This document shows, piece after piece, positions 1 through 12,335 of a DNA stretch of 64,000 nucleotides (position 1 is its first letter; every line of letters starts with the position of its first letter). The notes under the pieces are model-generated. The model was not told the DNA's origin and made no database searches. It worked only from the letters and a program-made list of their open reading frames with translations. The position numbers were made by a program, and so were the translations under genes. The stretch is taken from the NCBI GenBank assembly GCA_026182355.1, contig JAPFBL010000068.1, positions 806,001-870,000 on the forward strand. The letters are read 5' to 3'. Source of the DNA: Hermatobates lingyangjiaoensis (Eukaryota; Arthropoda; Insecta; Hemiptera; Hermatobatidae).

Positions 1-133
1 AAGTTGTCAATAAAAATCGAAACATTGTCAATGCGAGTTCAATTTAGAATATGAAGAATAACCGAGTTCTGATAAAAAAATATTTTGTAGATATATATAT
101 CAAATTCAATATTATATCAACTGTTTGATAGAA

Positions 134-201
134 TAGGTGTATTATGTAATTGGTGTTTGGTCAATTTACATTGACCAAATCCCGATTACATAATACACCT
201 A
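134..201. repeat. Imperfect hairpin beside a TA array
   Basis: Arms 134-165 and 170-201 are inverted copies with 29 of 32 positions matching around a 4-base loop. A (TA)n array begins immediately at 203. The layout (foldback next to TA) recalls the inverted units found elsewhere in the window, but no hammerhead core or coding remnant is visible, so it may be a small MITE-like foldback. Confidence 0.75.
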
Positions 202-202
202 A

Positions 203-220
203 ATATATATATATATATAT
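203..220. repeat. (AT)n microsatellite
   Basis: Uninterrupted AT dinucleotides directly after the hairpin ending at 201. Confidence 0.95.
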
Positions 221-221
221 C

Positions 222-1825
222 AAAAATATATGCTACTATTTAAGTAACGTATTGTAGACTGGATTGCCATAGAGGATCTGAAGCAGTTAAGATGAAATGT
301 AAAGCAACCTTAGAGGTAAATCAGTTTTACTTGGAAACCTAACCAGGTTAGAACAGCATAAATCCAGTAGCCCGAGGCCTCGCAGAGTGGATCCACGCTA
401 TATCCCACTTGGCGGCCTGTTTCAACTTAAATACCTGTTCACAGTTCCCCATTCTTTGATCCCTTCCAACGTCTAATGTCCCGGAAAATTAAACCTTCAC
501 TCTCTTCTTCCTCTTCACCACCCCAAAATTACCCCTATTCCGTAATGGATTTCTTTTCCTCTATCTAACCCCCTGCTTAATTGTGCTCCACTTAAAAAAA
601 GAAAAAAAAAATGAACTTTATAACTTTTTTGCAACGGCTTTATAATATTCTTCTGGGTTATTTTATCTCTGCTTATTCAACCAGAAACATGTTATTAGTC
701 CATGAAAAAAAATTATCAATATTAAGAGCATTGAAATAAAAAGACTTGAACATTTTAGATAATGAATTCATTGTTAACATAAAAACTCCTTATGAATTAG
801 GTAACAATTATTTACTCAAAGAAAACGCAACTGCTCCTTTTATGGGAGTTTTAAATAACACAATATTGAACTTTCCTAGAGAATCTTTAATGACTCTGTC
901 AATTTTCAGTCCACTAGGCAAGTATAATAAAATGAGACGTCATTAGCGTTTGATTTCTTTGATTTTTTTAAACATTTTTTTAAAAATAATTATTTTATTT
1001 GGAAGTCATCTTTTCAAGCATGATCGTTGCTTAGTTCAATACATTTATGAGAGTAAAATGAAAGCATTGGCACCATGCTTGTTAATACAATTTGGTAACC
1101 TGCATCAGGTATGATCTGTAGAAACGTGATCAGAGATTGTGTGCCATTTATTCATTTATTTATTAATTAATGGGCAAAAATTACTAGCAAAATAAGCATT
1201 AGAAAAACGTGCTCCAATAAGCGGTTACATCCGAAATATATGTAATAAATATGGCGCACTTATCAAGTTGAATAGAGACAGAAGGAAGGCAAGGTTAGAA
1301 CTGTTGGTGTAAAACTGTGACAGAAGAGCAGAGCCGTCTCTGGGAGTGTGCGGGGCCTTCCCCACCCACACATTGTTAAAAAAAAACTGTTACATAGGTT
1401 ACATTTACTATGAGTCTGTCAATTTGCGGAAGTGACGGTTGCGGCAGCCACTGGCATGCAGGATCATGCCGTGAGACCCGCGGCTGGCTCGGTTCACGGG
1501 CCTGCAGGAGAGAGTGGGAAATGATGTTTTGGGGAGAAGGTATGGATAGGTAAGGATTAACAAAAGTAATATTCAGGTCACAGAGACAGACGTTTAAAGC
1601 TGTCTTGAAATACAGAAAAAAAAATTGTTTTCTGATTCAGTGAAAAAAATATAGCGTATGAATTCCTTTATTCCTAATGCTTTCAAAACAGATATTTCTT
1701 GAAAATTATTTTACCATTCCGTCTAGGTTTCTTTTTTTTTTTTAGGGTGGAATTGAAGATCTTACACCTCTGAATCTGATTAATATTACAAATCAATAAT
1801 GATTATAATTTAGAAGTCTTAAATT
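222..1825. other. No gene seen; two GC-richer patches
   Basis: AT-rich sequence with no frame resembling a known protein. The 66-codon frame at 746-946 has no recognisable motif. Patches 350-480 and 1320-1520 are visibly GC-richer than their flanks and have no long frame. 490-560 is pyrimidine-rich. Confidence 0.6.
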
Positions 1826-2030
1826 TTGTCCCTACGTCAATTGTATTTAAGGGTACAGTTTTTTAACAAGAGCCTGACATCGTTCAGGATTGGGACCGAT
1901 GACTTAATGTCTGGACTACGAGAGATGAACAGATATTTTTTTGCACCAAAATGGGAATCGACCCCGGTCCTACCAATTCAGATACGAGTGTGCAAGCCGC
2001 CTGGTGAACCTGATTCTTCTCGTTTCTATT
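1826..2030 (-). mobile_element. tRNA-derived SINE copy
   Basis: On the minus strand the head (about 2020 to 1955) has a B-box-like GGGGTCGATTCCC following a degenerate A-box region (CAGGCGGCTTG). The body contains the family words GGGACCGATGACTTAA and CCTGACATCGTTCAGG, which recur at 6.3, 27.5, 31.2, 43.5 and 54.5 kb. No intact tail or target duplication was resolved. The 68-codon frame on the plus strand here is antisense to the SINE and not a gene. Confidence 0.7.
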
Positions 2031-2034
2031 AGGG

Positions 2035-3630
2035 TGAAAGCTATATCTTTTCTGTCTAGATGTAAAAGCTGGGATACGAACTGTTAAAGTAACATTTTTT
2101 GAGCTTACATTTAAAGGAAAAACATTGACTCTTTTCAGAAAAAAATCTAAAAATTATACTAATTTAAATAAGAAAAGAGTTTGTATAAAACATTCATTGA
2201 CTTAGATTCTTTGACCAGATGCTGTGATTGTTGTAAAATTTTTTCACGAGAATCTTGTTTCTTTGATTCTTCCATTTCTAATCATTTTGTTTTTGTTTAA
2301 AAATTTTTCTATAGCAACTTAAAATCAGTCTACTATGTCAAAATCGAACATAGACAATATGTTAAACATAGAGAAACAAGTTAAGAAAGAGAAGGTAATA
2401 TGGGATAAGGAGGTTTGGATCGCTAATTAATAAAAACAAAAAAAAATCAGGTGTGTGACTACTGAACAAATTCTAATGGTGATCCGATATCTACGCTCCT
2501 ACAACATTGTAATACGATTTATATTCGTACCTGGAACAAACGTGACTATAGAAATCACTTCTTAAAAATAAGAACCAAACTAAAATTGAGCGTTTTTTTT
2601 TTGTATTAGTAAAATAATATAATAATAGTAAAAAGAAATGATAATATAATAAAAGAAAGAAAATCGATTTTTTGATGACCTATCATGCGCCATCCTTTCA
2701 CATCTGCACAAGACATGACTCTACATTTTCACTTTTTGTTGAGTTAGTTTCTTTAGGTTTTACCAAATGCTTCATGTTTTTTCGGGTCGAAAGAGTTTGT
2801 TAGTTGGATAGTTCAGTACATTATTTGTTTTCTTCTATTACCGACAAGTGAACATTTACGTCTAATAATATTTAATACTTTGACTTATCCATCCACTCTC
2901 CTTTCTTCAAGAGTAAACATATAAATGGTGTGAATTAATCATAGTATCGACTGCTTCGTCTCATACTGTTTGAAAGTAGTCTGCAAAGTTAGTTCTGGAG
3001 CAGATATTGAAAACTTTCATTACGATTAGAAAAGTTTCTCTCCTAAATTTTAAAATTTCCTAGATAGAAGACAATTTTTTACCATTTTTACATTTTGTTA
3101 TTCGCATTTCCAAAACTGGAGAATATATTGTTGAGAAAAGTTAAAAAAAAAATGATTTCACTCAGAGCTGCTTGAGTTCAAAGAAATTGAAATTTTGAAG
3201 TTCAATTATATATGTAATGTTTTGCATAAATAAGTTAACACCGCCAGTAGACTGGTTTAGTGGGTGAACTGACACATAATTAAAACGATGTGAAGTTTTC
3301 ATTGAGAAAGATCCAGTAATAATCTTAAGATATTATTCGGTGAAGAAATCAGAAATTAGATGGTTGAAAGAAGAATTTAATTTCATTACGGATAGTGTGG
3401 GTCAACTTGACGGTATCTAACTGCCCGACGAGGAGACCGTTGTACACATCACTTTATTGGTTTAGTTCTTTAATGATTTCTTGAATTGTTGAACCACCAA
3501 GGTCACTCACTGAGTATTCAGCATAATCAGAATGAACTTCCAGGAACTAAACGGGGTTAATGAAAATAAGAACATCGCCTAGCGTGCTAGCTCATTGAAG
3601 CAAACAGTTTAACGTTTGCACAAGCACAAC
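2035..3630. other. No gene seen
   Basis: AT-rich sequence with homopolymer A and T runs. I see no RNA gene, terminal inverted repeat or protein motif on either strand. Confidence 0.5.
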
Positions 3631-3631
3631 T

Positions 3632-3858
3632 GCATATATATATATATATTATATATACAGTTCAATGTACAAAAAGAAACATAGAGAAATTAAAAGAACA
3701 CACTTACATACCTAATTCTTGGTTTGAACCACCTTCAGGAGAGATAAGAGAGGAAAACCAAGCACACTGGTTCAGAGACGGTTGGAAACCAACAATGAAC
3801 TATATTTGTCCGTTTCGAATCGTACTTCCATCGAAAAGTATATATATATATATATATT
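3632..3858. mobile_element. Head-to-head PLE terminal unit between two TA arrays
   Basis: The left arm (3656-3745) is antisense and carries a decayed hammerhead-like core (complement of CTGAAGG at 3732-3738, GAAA lost). The right part (about 3790-3838) is sense and matches the terminal sequence seen antisense at 14757-14812. Both outer ends run into (TA)n (3632-3655 and 3838-3858). The central segment 3738-3788 is nearly identical to 14881-14932, so the inverted dimer itself has been copied as a unit. No coding capacity remains. Confidence 0.7.
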
Positions 3859-3990
3859 TGCATAGGTGGGCAGCAAATCTTCTCTTGTTGAATGACATGT
3901 TGAATTGAAATATGCCGCAGCTTCTGCATTCACGACTTTTCTGCTGACTATCTCGAATTTTCCGTATAATTTTTTTTGTGCTTGCGGCAA
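3859..3990 (-). pseudogene. PLE ORF 5' fragment (KVVNAEAAAYFN...LLPTYANI) ending in TA
   Basis: Minus-strand translation reads KVVNAEAAAYFNSTC and then EDLLPTYANI, and continues as Ile-Tyr through the TA array. The same block occurs at 22.5, 24.7, 29.8, 39.8 and 40.2 kb. At 40.2 kb it continues as real coding sequence (LLPKYTNIRNHYSAVQQES), identifying it as the N-terminal part of a Penelope-like ORF and not a host exon. This copy stops at the TA array. The longer 64- to 72-codon frames overlapping it are this relic plus microsatellite. Confidence 0.7.
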
Positions 3991-4299
3991 CTCTCACAAT
4001 AACTTAAACAGAGACAGATAGACAATATTCAGTGTTTGGTAACCACTACATGACTATTTATAACTAATAAAAACTGATTTATTACATTAACAAACTTTCA
4101 ACCACACATTTCCATCTTCAGGTTAATTTGGTAACAATTTGGTATAATAATTTTAGAAATGATAAGGAATGAAAGGTTTTAGAGGAAATTTAGATGTAAA
4201 GATATAGTTATAAATAACTATTGGCAGGTTCAAGCAAGGTTGCAAATGCAAAGTTGCTCAACTCGGTTGATCTCAGGGCGTCTGACGATCAAACTCTCT

Positions 4300-4350
4300 A
4301 CGGGAGCACCGAAGAATGGGGAGGCTGCTGCATATTTCAATTCGACTTAC
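4300..4350 (+). pseudogene. Short PLE ORF 5' relic
   Basis: In frame, GEAAAYFNST reproduces part of the KVVNAEAAAYFNST block found on the opposite strand at 3859-3990. It may be the opposite arm of another head-to-head pair with a longer spacer. Only about 30 bases are similar, so the assignment is weak. Confidence 0.4.
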
Positions 4351-4724
4351 ATATCCACTGGCATAGTCACGTTGAATATGCCAGGTTTCTTTATGTTACT
4401 CAAGGTAAGCCACATTATCAACCAAATGCTACACATGCAACTCTTGTACATCGCTAAAAGTCATAAAGCCTACAGCGAAGTGCAACCGATAAATAAAAAA
4501 TAAAATGTATACAGGAAATTTATTTATAAAACCCATGAAAAACAAGTCAAAAAATTCCAAGAAATTAATTCATTTACGCAAAGCTAGTAGCCTACAAGGG
4601 AAAGTAATTATATATAAATCAAATATTATAATTGCTAATGATAATTATAATATTGTTATTGTTATTGTAAAGAAGATGTTTAAGAAAGAATAACGACCGG
4701 ATATATTATCTCTAGATAACGGTT

Positions 4725-4893
4725 AATATTGTGATAGAAGGAAATGAAGGAACCGACCATCTCGCTAAAACAGCAGCGTCTAATCTGCATGAGATGGTTA
4801 ATTATACTATGAAATTTCACTATTCTACAGACAGAATGGAGGTTTTCTCGCCTCCAACCAGGAGGAAAACAATAACGGCAAAGTACATGGAAT
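4725..4893 (+). pseudogene. Possible RNase H relic of a non-LTR retrotransposon
   Basis: The frame reads NIVIEGNEGTDHLAKTAASN, resembling the retrotransposon RNase H segment whose usual form is GHVGIxGNExADxLAKxA, with the family Asp retained. The frame closes with TGA at 4891-4893, and several more stops follow in the next 400 bases. No RT motif is visible nearby. The call rests on about 18 aligned residues, so chance is possible. A translated search of 4600-5400 against non-LTR RNase H domains would decide. Confidence 0.45.
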
Positions 4894-5790
4894 GAATAAC
4901 TGAAAGTTGAGGGGAACTAACTATTACTGTCAAAAACAGATTGAAACTGAAAAATATTACTGAAATATTTACAGGACATAGCAAAATGAAGTCATGTTTG
5001 TTAAAAGCAAGAAACAGCATATCGGTAGTTTGATAATGAAGGGAGTCAGTGAGCAAAATAATAACCATTTGCTCAGATACGAAAACATATAGAAGGAAAC
5101 TATTCCACTCTTGATTACTGCTAACTCAGGTAACATACTAAGAAAGAAAGGACATTATGAAGAAGAAATATATGGTAAATGTAAGTATCCCTTCACGAAC
5201 GTGTCTTCAATATAAATTAATAGGAAATAGAAAAAAAGTATAGAGGAAAATCACTGAAATTATATATGTTGAAACAACAGATGCTGATTATTATAAGGGC
5301 ATCAGCAGAAGAAATTCTGACTGTAAAGGAATAGTGACATTGGCGAAGCACACCGGATAAATAAATAAATGTCCTTACATATTATTGTGCAACATTAAAT
5401 ATTGTATCTTGTAATAATTATACCATCAACTAGCTGCCCCAGGAAACGTTGTACCGTATAACAATCAGTGAATGTCGTGTTAACTTGAGCTAAACTTAAT
5501 TTGGTATATTAACATAATAAACTATCCCAACAGAAGTTGAACTACCTTATCTATAGTATACCATACTGTATTCTTACATAAAAAAATAATAAAAAAATCT
5601 TGAGAATCCTACACTCAACATTATTATAACTAAATAATATCAAACTTGTTAACAACCAACTCATATTATGTCTGATTAGTCAAACACTTGGTTGAATAAC
5701 CATCCGTCACACCATGGAATGCATCAGAAAATATATGTTTGTTTGGGGTTAAATCATTAGTTGTGCAATCCGTAATTGTGTGGTATTTAC
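4894..5790. other. Decayed sequence, no gene
   Basis: Stop-rich in all frames. It could be the decayed 3' part of the element suggested at 4725-4893, but no motif supports this. Confidence 0.4.
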
Positions 5791-5894
5791 TCATTCTGAG
5801 GTAAAATGGATAAACCAACAAAAGTCTCCACACAAATGAAGTTCTTCATTTGTGTGGAGACTTTTGTTGGTTTATCCATTTTACCTCAGAATGA
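5791..5894. repeat. Perfect 51-bp inverted repeat with 2-base loop
   Basis: Arms 5791-5841 and 5844-5894 are exact reverse complements around a TT loop. Perfect identity in otherwise decayed DNA points to recent formation, active correction between arms, or an assembly fold-back. There is no similarity to the PLE units. Confidence 0.95.
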
Positions 5895-6239
5895 TTGGGG
5901 TTAACTTATTACATTTAAACATTTTATTCTTCTAACATACCATATCAACTCATTAAAACAATTCATTTTTTTTTAAACAATTTCTAAATAATTTTATTTC
6001 ACTGTTGGTAATTAATCGGTACTTTGGTGTTACCATCGATCATATTTACGTAAACATCGGTCACACTCGGGCGTGACACACAGTAGTAGTTACTAGAGTA
6101 TTAATATACAGGATGATGCAATTAGTGTAATAATTATAATGACATATAATCACATATTATATAAAATACATATAATTCAGTCCCATGAGAGAATACAAAT
6201 AGGCCGAATATTGGTTTTTTGTGATACCACACAATGAAT

Positions 6240-6465
6240 ACTGTAAGTTGGGAGTCCTATATTTCGCCTAACTCAAGTGTATTTAGAGGAGGATTCAATA
6301 CAGGCTCGGGACTGATGGCTTAACGACCTATACGAGGGAGGACGGGCTAAGATTTTGTTTTCATCTCCCGCTTGAAGAAATCGAAGACCAGTGTGGGTAT
6401 TGAAATCCGGATCTATGGGTCGGGAGTCGAGCACGTATGCTGCTGGGCTGCCCTTACTCCGATAT
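6240..6465 (-). mobile_element. tRNA-derived SINE copy
   Basis: It shares the body words AGTCCTA...CCTAACTCAAGTGTATTTAGAG and GGCTCGGGACTGATGGCTTAA with the copies at 1.8 and 27.5 kb. The head on the minus strand begins GGGCAGCCCAGCAGC, a degenerate A box, and the B box is decayed. The 72-codon plus-strand frame overlapping it is antisense to the SINE. Confidence 0.65.
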
Positions 6466-8255
6466 ATATTCTTAAACTACTTGTATCAAACTTTCAAAAA
6501 TTTCAGAAATGGATGTTTTATTTACGTTCTGAACACAATAAAATTATTTGCACGATTTTATTCATAACACTTAATATTTTCCATTATTAGTGATATTTTT
6601 TTTGTATATGTCACTAATAAACAAATAGGGATACTTGATTATGTATTACGAAGTTGTATATAAAGGATTATCATGTTGCATTTCAATTTGTCAAAGCTAT
6701 AATTTGACGGCCTTCAAATTTATACGTGTAGCTGTAAAATATTCATTTGGATTATTTAAATAGGAATAGCATAAAAAAAAGCTTGAAAACACACAGCCGG
6801 TTACATGTTTTATTCTCTAGAACTCTTACTTAGAACTGTTATGTAAACCCTCTGTGACGTCATCAAAGCATTCGGATCTTAAAAAACACCTGAAAAAGTA
6901 TAAAATAATAAAGTACGTTGCGACTTGATTATATTTTATTCGTTTGCACAACACTCCATTCATGCAATAATGAACTGTAGGTTAATTAAGTTAACCGCTT
7001 GCTTAAATTTTCACATTCATTTGCAGCCAACCAGTCTTCCTGCCCAACTGGTTCATATTGATTTCTGTTTGATAACGTGTATTCATTTAGAATTAATATT
7101 GTTTAACTAAAAACTCTATGTTAATTAATGGTAATTGTTAACAATTATTCTTTAATAAAGTCATGTGTTAATCAATAATTCATAGAAAGCGTTCCCATGA
7201 ATGATGAATATGAATTATATTCGTTTTATTGGATAAATTAACCTAACTAATTCATATTCCCTTTAAATTTTAAACAGATACTGTGCAATATCACATGAAA
7301 AACAAGTATACTGGTATTTCTTAAAATAATTCGCTTTTAAATTTTTATTACTTTTCATAAGGAACTTCTTAATTATTAGACTTATAAAAATCGATCAGTC
7401 AATTAGCAATTGAACCATTGAAAAACTGAACATGCCTGCTGGTTGTTGTTTAATGACTATAGCTATGAGATTGATTGCAATAAAATAATAACGAGCTATT
7501 GCAGGTATACTGAAGGAAAAGAGAAATGATTTCAATAATGTTTCACATCACGGCCATTATAATTTATATGTATTTAAATTTAGAATGATCAGTATTCAAA
7601 AGTTGAGCAACAAAAATGTCGATCTACTAAAAAAAGTTTTATGAAAGTAACTCTTTGGATCAGTTGGTGTTTTCTTTTAAGATTTTTGCAGTTGCAATGT
7701 AGGAGAGATTGTTGGATAATACAAGTGTTCGTAGAGGTAGTGTATTTCAAATACTTTACATTTATGCATTTACATAAGAAAATGTATTTGACAATAATGA
7801 ATGTTTATGGAACTGTCTTATTAAATCGATTACAGACATCAAATCGTAAATACTATCCGTTTGGAATATGTATAGAACAGGTTAGTTAGAGTATTATCGA
7901 ATAACATATGCAAAACAAATGGAACATGTAATGGAGTTAGTGGAGCAATTGACAAGAAATTAGAATCGATGCAGTGCAGAGGGAGGTATGTAGGGTGAGC
8001 ATATGCGATCATTACCAAGCAGGCAATACCACTGCTACTGCAAATGGAAATCTAAACCAAACACCAGGTACACTTGCATCAACCATGTTCATGCATTAGC
8101 AACCTTTGACCGGGTGTCGGCCAACCCTGTCCAACAGTAGACTCCCAAAATACATCAACCACAACTGTACTGTTATAAAAATATTTGATTGTTATACTAA
8201 GTTTTCTAAAATAAATTTTCTTAATATTTTTGTAAAATTATTTAAGATTATTTTA
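6466..8255. other. No gene seen
   Basis: AT-rich. Frames at 6925-7110 and 7641-7889 have no recognisable motif and read like chance frames in AT-rich DNA. 7930-8160 is slightly GC-richer and adjoins the Helitron relic, but I recognise nothing in it. Confidence 0.5.
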
Positions 8256-8269
8256 TGAAATATCTAATC

Positions 8270-8715
8270 TGTAGATGCCGTTCAAGATCAAAATAATATT
8301 GAATACTACCATGTAGAGTTTCTAACCAACTGAAAAAAAAAGTAGGAGTTCCCATCATGTTGATCCAGGAACCTGGATCCACCAAAGGTTTACAATAAGA
8401 CAAGATTAGTGACAAAGAAGCTCATGCTACATGTGATAGAAGCAACTACCCCCACTGTATCTGGTACAGGAGAAGATGTCTTCATACCAAGAATCCTCAT
8501 AATTCCTACAGATATGCCCTTCCAATTCAAAAGAATGCAATCCCAATTCGTTTACCATATCCATAAATAAGTCACAAGGACAAACATTAAATGTAGCAGG
8601 GCATTACTTGGAAAGATCTTGCATTTCAGATGGATAACTTTAAGTTGGCTGTTTTAGAGGTGGCAGTTGTAAAAGTGTGTTTGTGTTCGCCTCAGAAGGG
8701 AAAACAATAAATATT
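8270..8715 (+). pseudogene. Helitron Pif1-like helicase C-terminal relic
   Basis: Conceptual translation across frameshifts gives the order expected of the Helitron RepHel helicase end. DQNNIEYYHVEFLTN comes first, then KVGVPIMLI (8338), then RNLDPPKVYNKTRL (8367), VIEATT, GEDVFIPRI, IPTDMPFQFKRMQ, NKSQGQTL and GKTINIIY. The NKSQGQTL block and the decayed VGCFRGG (usually VGCSRVG) are the late helicase motifs. A 1-base insertion lies at 8366, stops occur at about 8569 and after SCISDG, and the usual SGLPPHRL segment is deleted near 8330. It cannot encode a functional helicase. I found no Rep domain upstream and no CTRR hairpin terminus, so only this internal fragment is supported. Confidence 0.88.
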
Positions 8716-8936
8716 ATCTATTATTTAATTTTCTAGAAAATAAGCTTTGCTTTAAACGAAACATTTTTTGCCCCTATACTGGTTTGGTATCTTATGATTG
8801 AAATATAAACATGTATTATTTATCGGAATTTTGGGAAATTCTTATGTAAAAAACAACATATTTCACAACTTCACCATTCCTTGCTTGTTCCCGAGTACTA
8901 CTGGGTATTCCACTTATTACATAAATTATATCGAAT

Positions 8937-9038
8937 ATATGGTACTGCATTAGATATCTGTGTATAGGACATATGGTGCTATATCAGATATTTGCATATC
9001 TGACATACGATACTATATTGGTTGTTTGTATATCGGAT
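8937..9038. repeat. 34-bp minisatellite, 3 units
   Basis: Three diverged 34-base units at 8937-8970, 8971-9004 and 9005-9038, each opening ATAYGRTRCT. A partial unit flanks each side. Confidence 0.85.
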
Positions 9039-9039
9039 A

Positions 9040-9975
9040 TATTATCAATTCAGCCAACCTAGAACCGAACAACTAATTTGGTTTACAAAACCAATCATAC
9101 GGATGGAATATTAAAAAAATTGGTAAATTATCTAATGTTTCTGCAAAATCCGAATTGAACAAGTAGTTCTTATTTAAAACTGTATCATAATAATCACAAA
9201 TAATGAAAGGGTCAAATCATTGATTATTCTTCTCAAAAACTGTACCAGCAGTATGTAATCCAACTGATCACAAGAATCGTAAATAATTATGTCAGAAATC
9301 ATCTATTGGTCTTTCCAAGAACTGAAAAAGTAGTTTTCATTCTAACTCTGGTCACAAGAAACAAACATAATGCAATGAGAAAGCAACTAATGTTCATTTT
9401 TAAAAGTGAAGAATCTACGAGATCTCTTGTTTATCCTGGTTCATCCTTAATGGAATTCGTAACCAGTTTCAGATGCTATATGTTATCCAATATAACAATT
9501 CACTTGATAACCAAGTTAGAAGTTTACGATGAAACAATAGGTTGTTATTTGTTTAATGACGACATTTATATTTAACACTGTAATGTATTATTCGGGGAGG
9601 CAAAAGTGACCTTTATTCAGATACTCTTTTTATTAATTAAAAAGCGGCATAATGGAATTGATTTTTGGTCGGAAGTCATAACTTTTCTTATACTCGTATT
9701 CATTAGGCAAGTGGTTCAGAAAAATCACTGGAATAGCTGGAAATCGACAGTCTTATATACTCTACTAGGGACGGTGACAACAGACTTGTTATTTTCTATA
9801 TGTAAAATCTACCGTCACAGTCAAATACCAGCATTGAGATTTAACTCAAACGCCACACTTAGAGGCTACAGAGTTTAGCTCATTTGTTTATTTATTCTCA
9901 TTTGAGTCATAGTTAAGAAAAAAAAAGCTGATTCCGCATCAGTAATCATGAATTTTGCTATATACGTTTTTTTTG
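9040..9975. other. No gene recognised; two chance-like frames
   Basis: Plus-strand frames of 89 codons (9306-9575) and 90 codons (9606-9878) lie back to back. Neither shows a motif I recognise, a plausible splice arrangement or strong coding bias. I do not call a gene. Confidence 0.4.
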
Positions 9976-10480
9976 CTCTTACGAGAACTAAGGCTTGTGT
10001 CGAGAGGCAGACGTCCAGATTTCATGTGTCCAACCATCGATGTCCTTGCTGCGAGTGCATAACAGATTACGCTGATTCAGTAGACTGGTTAACAGGCGGA
10101 AGTCTTTGTGGCCACTGATCTACCTGTAGTCGAGACAGGCTCTGTAGGTCTTATGTCTCGAATTCTACACCAGAGCTCTTAAATAATGAGGTACCACGGG
10201 GAAGGAAGTAGCCCATGAAAGATTTCTTATGATATTCAACATGCCTCGTCGTTGTTCTTGGTGGACTCGTGGTAGCTGTAGTTCTTTACTCGGGAAGGGT
10301 ACACTCTCTAGGGAGTTGCTGTGTGAGAAACACAATCGTCTCTGTAGGTTACCGGCATAGTAACAGGAGAGGGCTAGACCCTCAACCCTTACCATTGGGT
10401 AATGTCCGTCAGTTGGTATTAAGAGTGGACTTGAAAACTCACTCTTAAAGTGAGACTCGGCTCCTGATCATAGGTATTTC
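9976..10480. other. GC-richer unidentified block
   Basis: Composition changes clearly from the AT-rich flanks. The 76-codon minus frame at 10165-10395 matches nothing I know. It could be an old retroposon or a regulatory block. A short similarity (AGTAGACTGGTT) to 3246-3257 is too short to define a family. Confidence 0.35.
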
Positions 10481-12047
10481 CCCATATGGGGAGGGGGGAG
10501 GGATAGAGGTGGTTAAGGTTGATCATAAAACTGAAGACTTAGTAGTAGTCGGCCGTCTGTGTAAAGTTTCTTTAGAGACAGATCTCTGATGAGTACTTGC
10601 TACTGTAAAATACCCATGGTTACTGCATACTCCTCTCCATGTTACTGCATAAATTGATTTGCCATTCACCCACAAGAAAAAATGCTACAGTCATGGCTAC
10701 AAGCCAAAAGAAATGGTCAGAACTAACAATAAACATGTTACCACAAAGCCTACTCCAGTAGTAAGAAGGTAACCGCTTGTGTTTTGTGTGTAATCTGACC
10801 ATGAACTTGCTGTTTTCCTGCATTTTGATATTTGCTTTTCTGTTATTGAATAATAAATTATGTAAAAAAATAACTAATTTAAAACTATAATTAACAATAG
10901 AAATGATGACAATTGCTGTTGTTTGAGTTTATGTGGCGCTCTTGTTTTTAATTTAAATTAAACTAAAGATTGGATCACTGTTTGGTTGCAATATTCAAGC
11001 CAGTCCATTATAATAGTGTGCAGAAGTGACAAAATTTGTTAAAATAAATGTTTCAGATAATCAATAAGTGAAGGAATTTTTTAAGAAGATTTCGAGAGTT
11101 TAGTTGTATTTAATTTTTGTTTGTTTGACTGATCTTAATATATTAATCCAATTAATAACAATAAACAATTATAAATAATTTAATTAGGTAATATTTCATT
11201 GAAAACTATGTTTGTTTCTGCAGAATCCGCACTTATATAGGCAGTACTTGTATAAAAAATTGGTCCAATTATTTTGTTTAACAAACATGTCAAGGGGTTG
11301 TTTGTAAATTTTCATAAGTGCTACATGCGCGATACATTGTCTGTTTTCTGAAAGAGGGTATTTTAGGCGTTTTCCTGTGACTGACACCCACTGAAGGCAG
11401 CTCTGGACGGTAATCTTGCACTTGTCAATACCTGTATCGGCAGTTTGAGTTATTGAGGTGTCACGCTATTTCACGCCACAAATGGGACATCCTATATATA
11501 TCGTTCACCTTTGCTCTTTCTATAACACAAGGCAGCACCCTCTATTAAACTCAGGGAACAGCAATTGTTTTTAATCGAACATAAACATATAAAAAAAATT
11601 ATTGCTTTAAAACAATTATACAAGCTATGTCAAAACAAAAGAAATTTCGCTAAAAACAACACATTTCAAAGAAGTAGTGTTCTTCTCAGGTAGTATACTT
11701 GTTATATCATACGTGTGATTCGTTCTAGGTAGGTCTGACATGCACCAAGCTTATGTTCTATACGGCCATAGAGTTTGAGTCAATAACCACTCCAAGAACC
11801 CGGTCGGCAAATCCAGACAACTCCAAAACATGTACTACCTTCAATTATTCCTACAGGATATAGATGCTACGACTTTGGTTCTGAACAGTTTAAGCATTTT
11901 GTAATTTATGAAACATTTATTGTTCCTTCCTATTTATTTTATATTATGTTCTGTTACCTTTTAAGAAAATTTTAATTTATTTGATTTTTTCTTCATGCCC
12001 TGAGATTGATTTCATCAGTTATTCTGGCACAAAGAAGACTGATATAT

Positions 12048-12050
<3 letters not shown>
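10481..12050. other. No gene seen
   Basis: AT-rich. Minus-strand frames at 10620-10823 and 11196-11387 have no recognisable motif. Confidence 0.45.

Positions 12051-12099
<49 letters not shown>
12051..12099. repeat. (TA)n microsatellite
   Basis: Uninterrupted TA dinucleotides. Confidence 0.97.
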
Positions 12100-12102
<3 letters not shown>

Positions 12103-12265
12103 TCATTACAATGTTGACCAATAGACCAATAGGAGTGAAGTTTACAGGTCCATGCGTAAGGTCCCAGTTACCCGCTGCTCGGCGAAGCCTCAGTCATTCT
12201 GCCAATAGGTATAGAGGTTGCACAGTCCCGAATCATATTCCTTTCCCCGGACAACTCATAGAAAA

Positions 12266-12266
<1 letters not shown>

Positions 12267-12330
<64 letters not shown>
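12267..12330. repeat. Compound (CT)n-(TA)n microsatellite
   Basis: CT dinucleotides 12267-12288 switch directly to TA dinucleotides 12289-12330. The 76-codon frame ending here is this array translated. Confidence 0.97.

Positions 12331-12335
<5 letters not shown>

Noticed and set aside
9306..9878. Two consecutive ~90-codon frames that could be one broken gene
   Set aside because: Neither resembles a known family, they are in different context-free frames, and coding bias is not evident.
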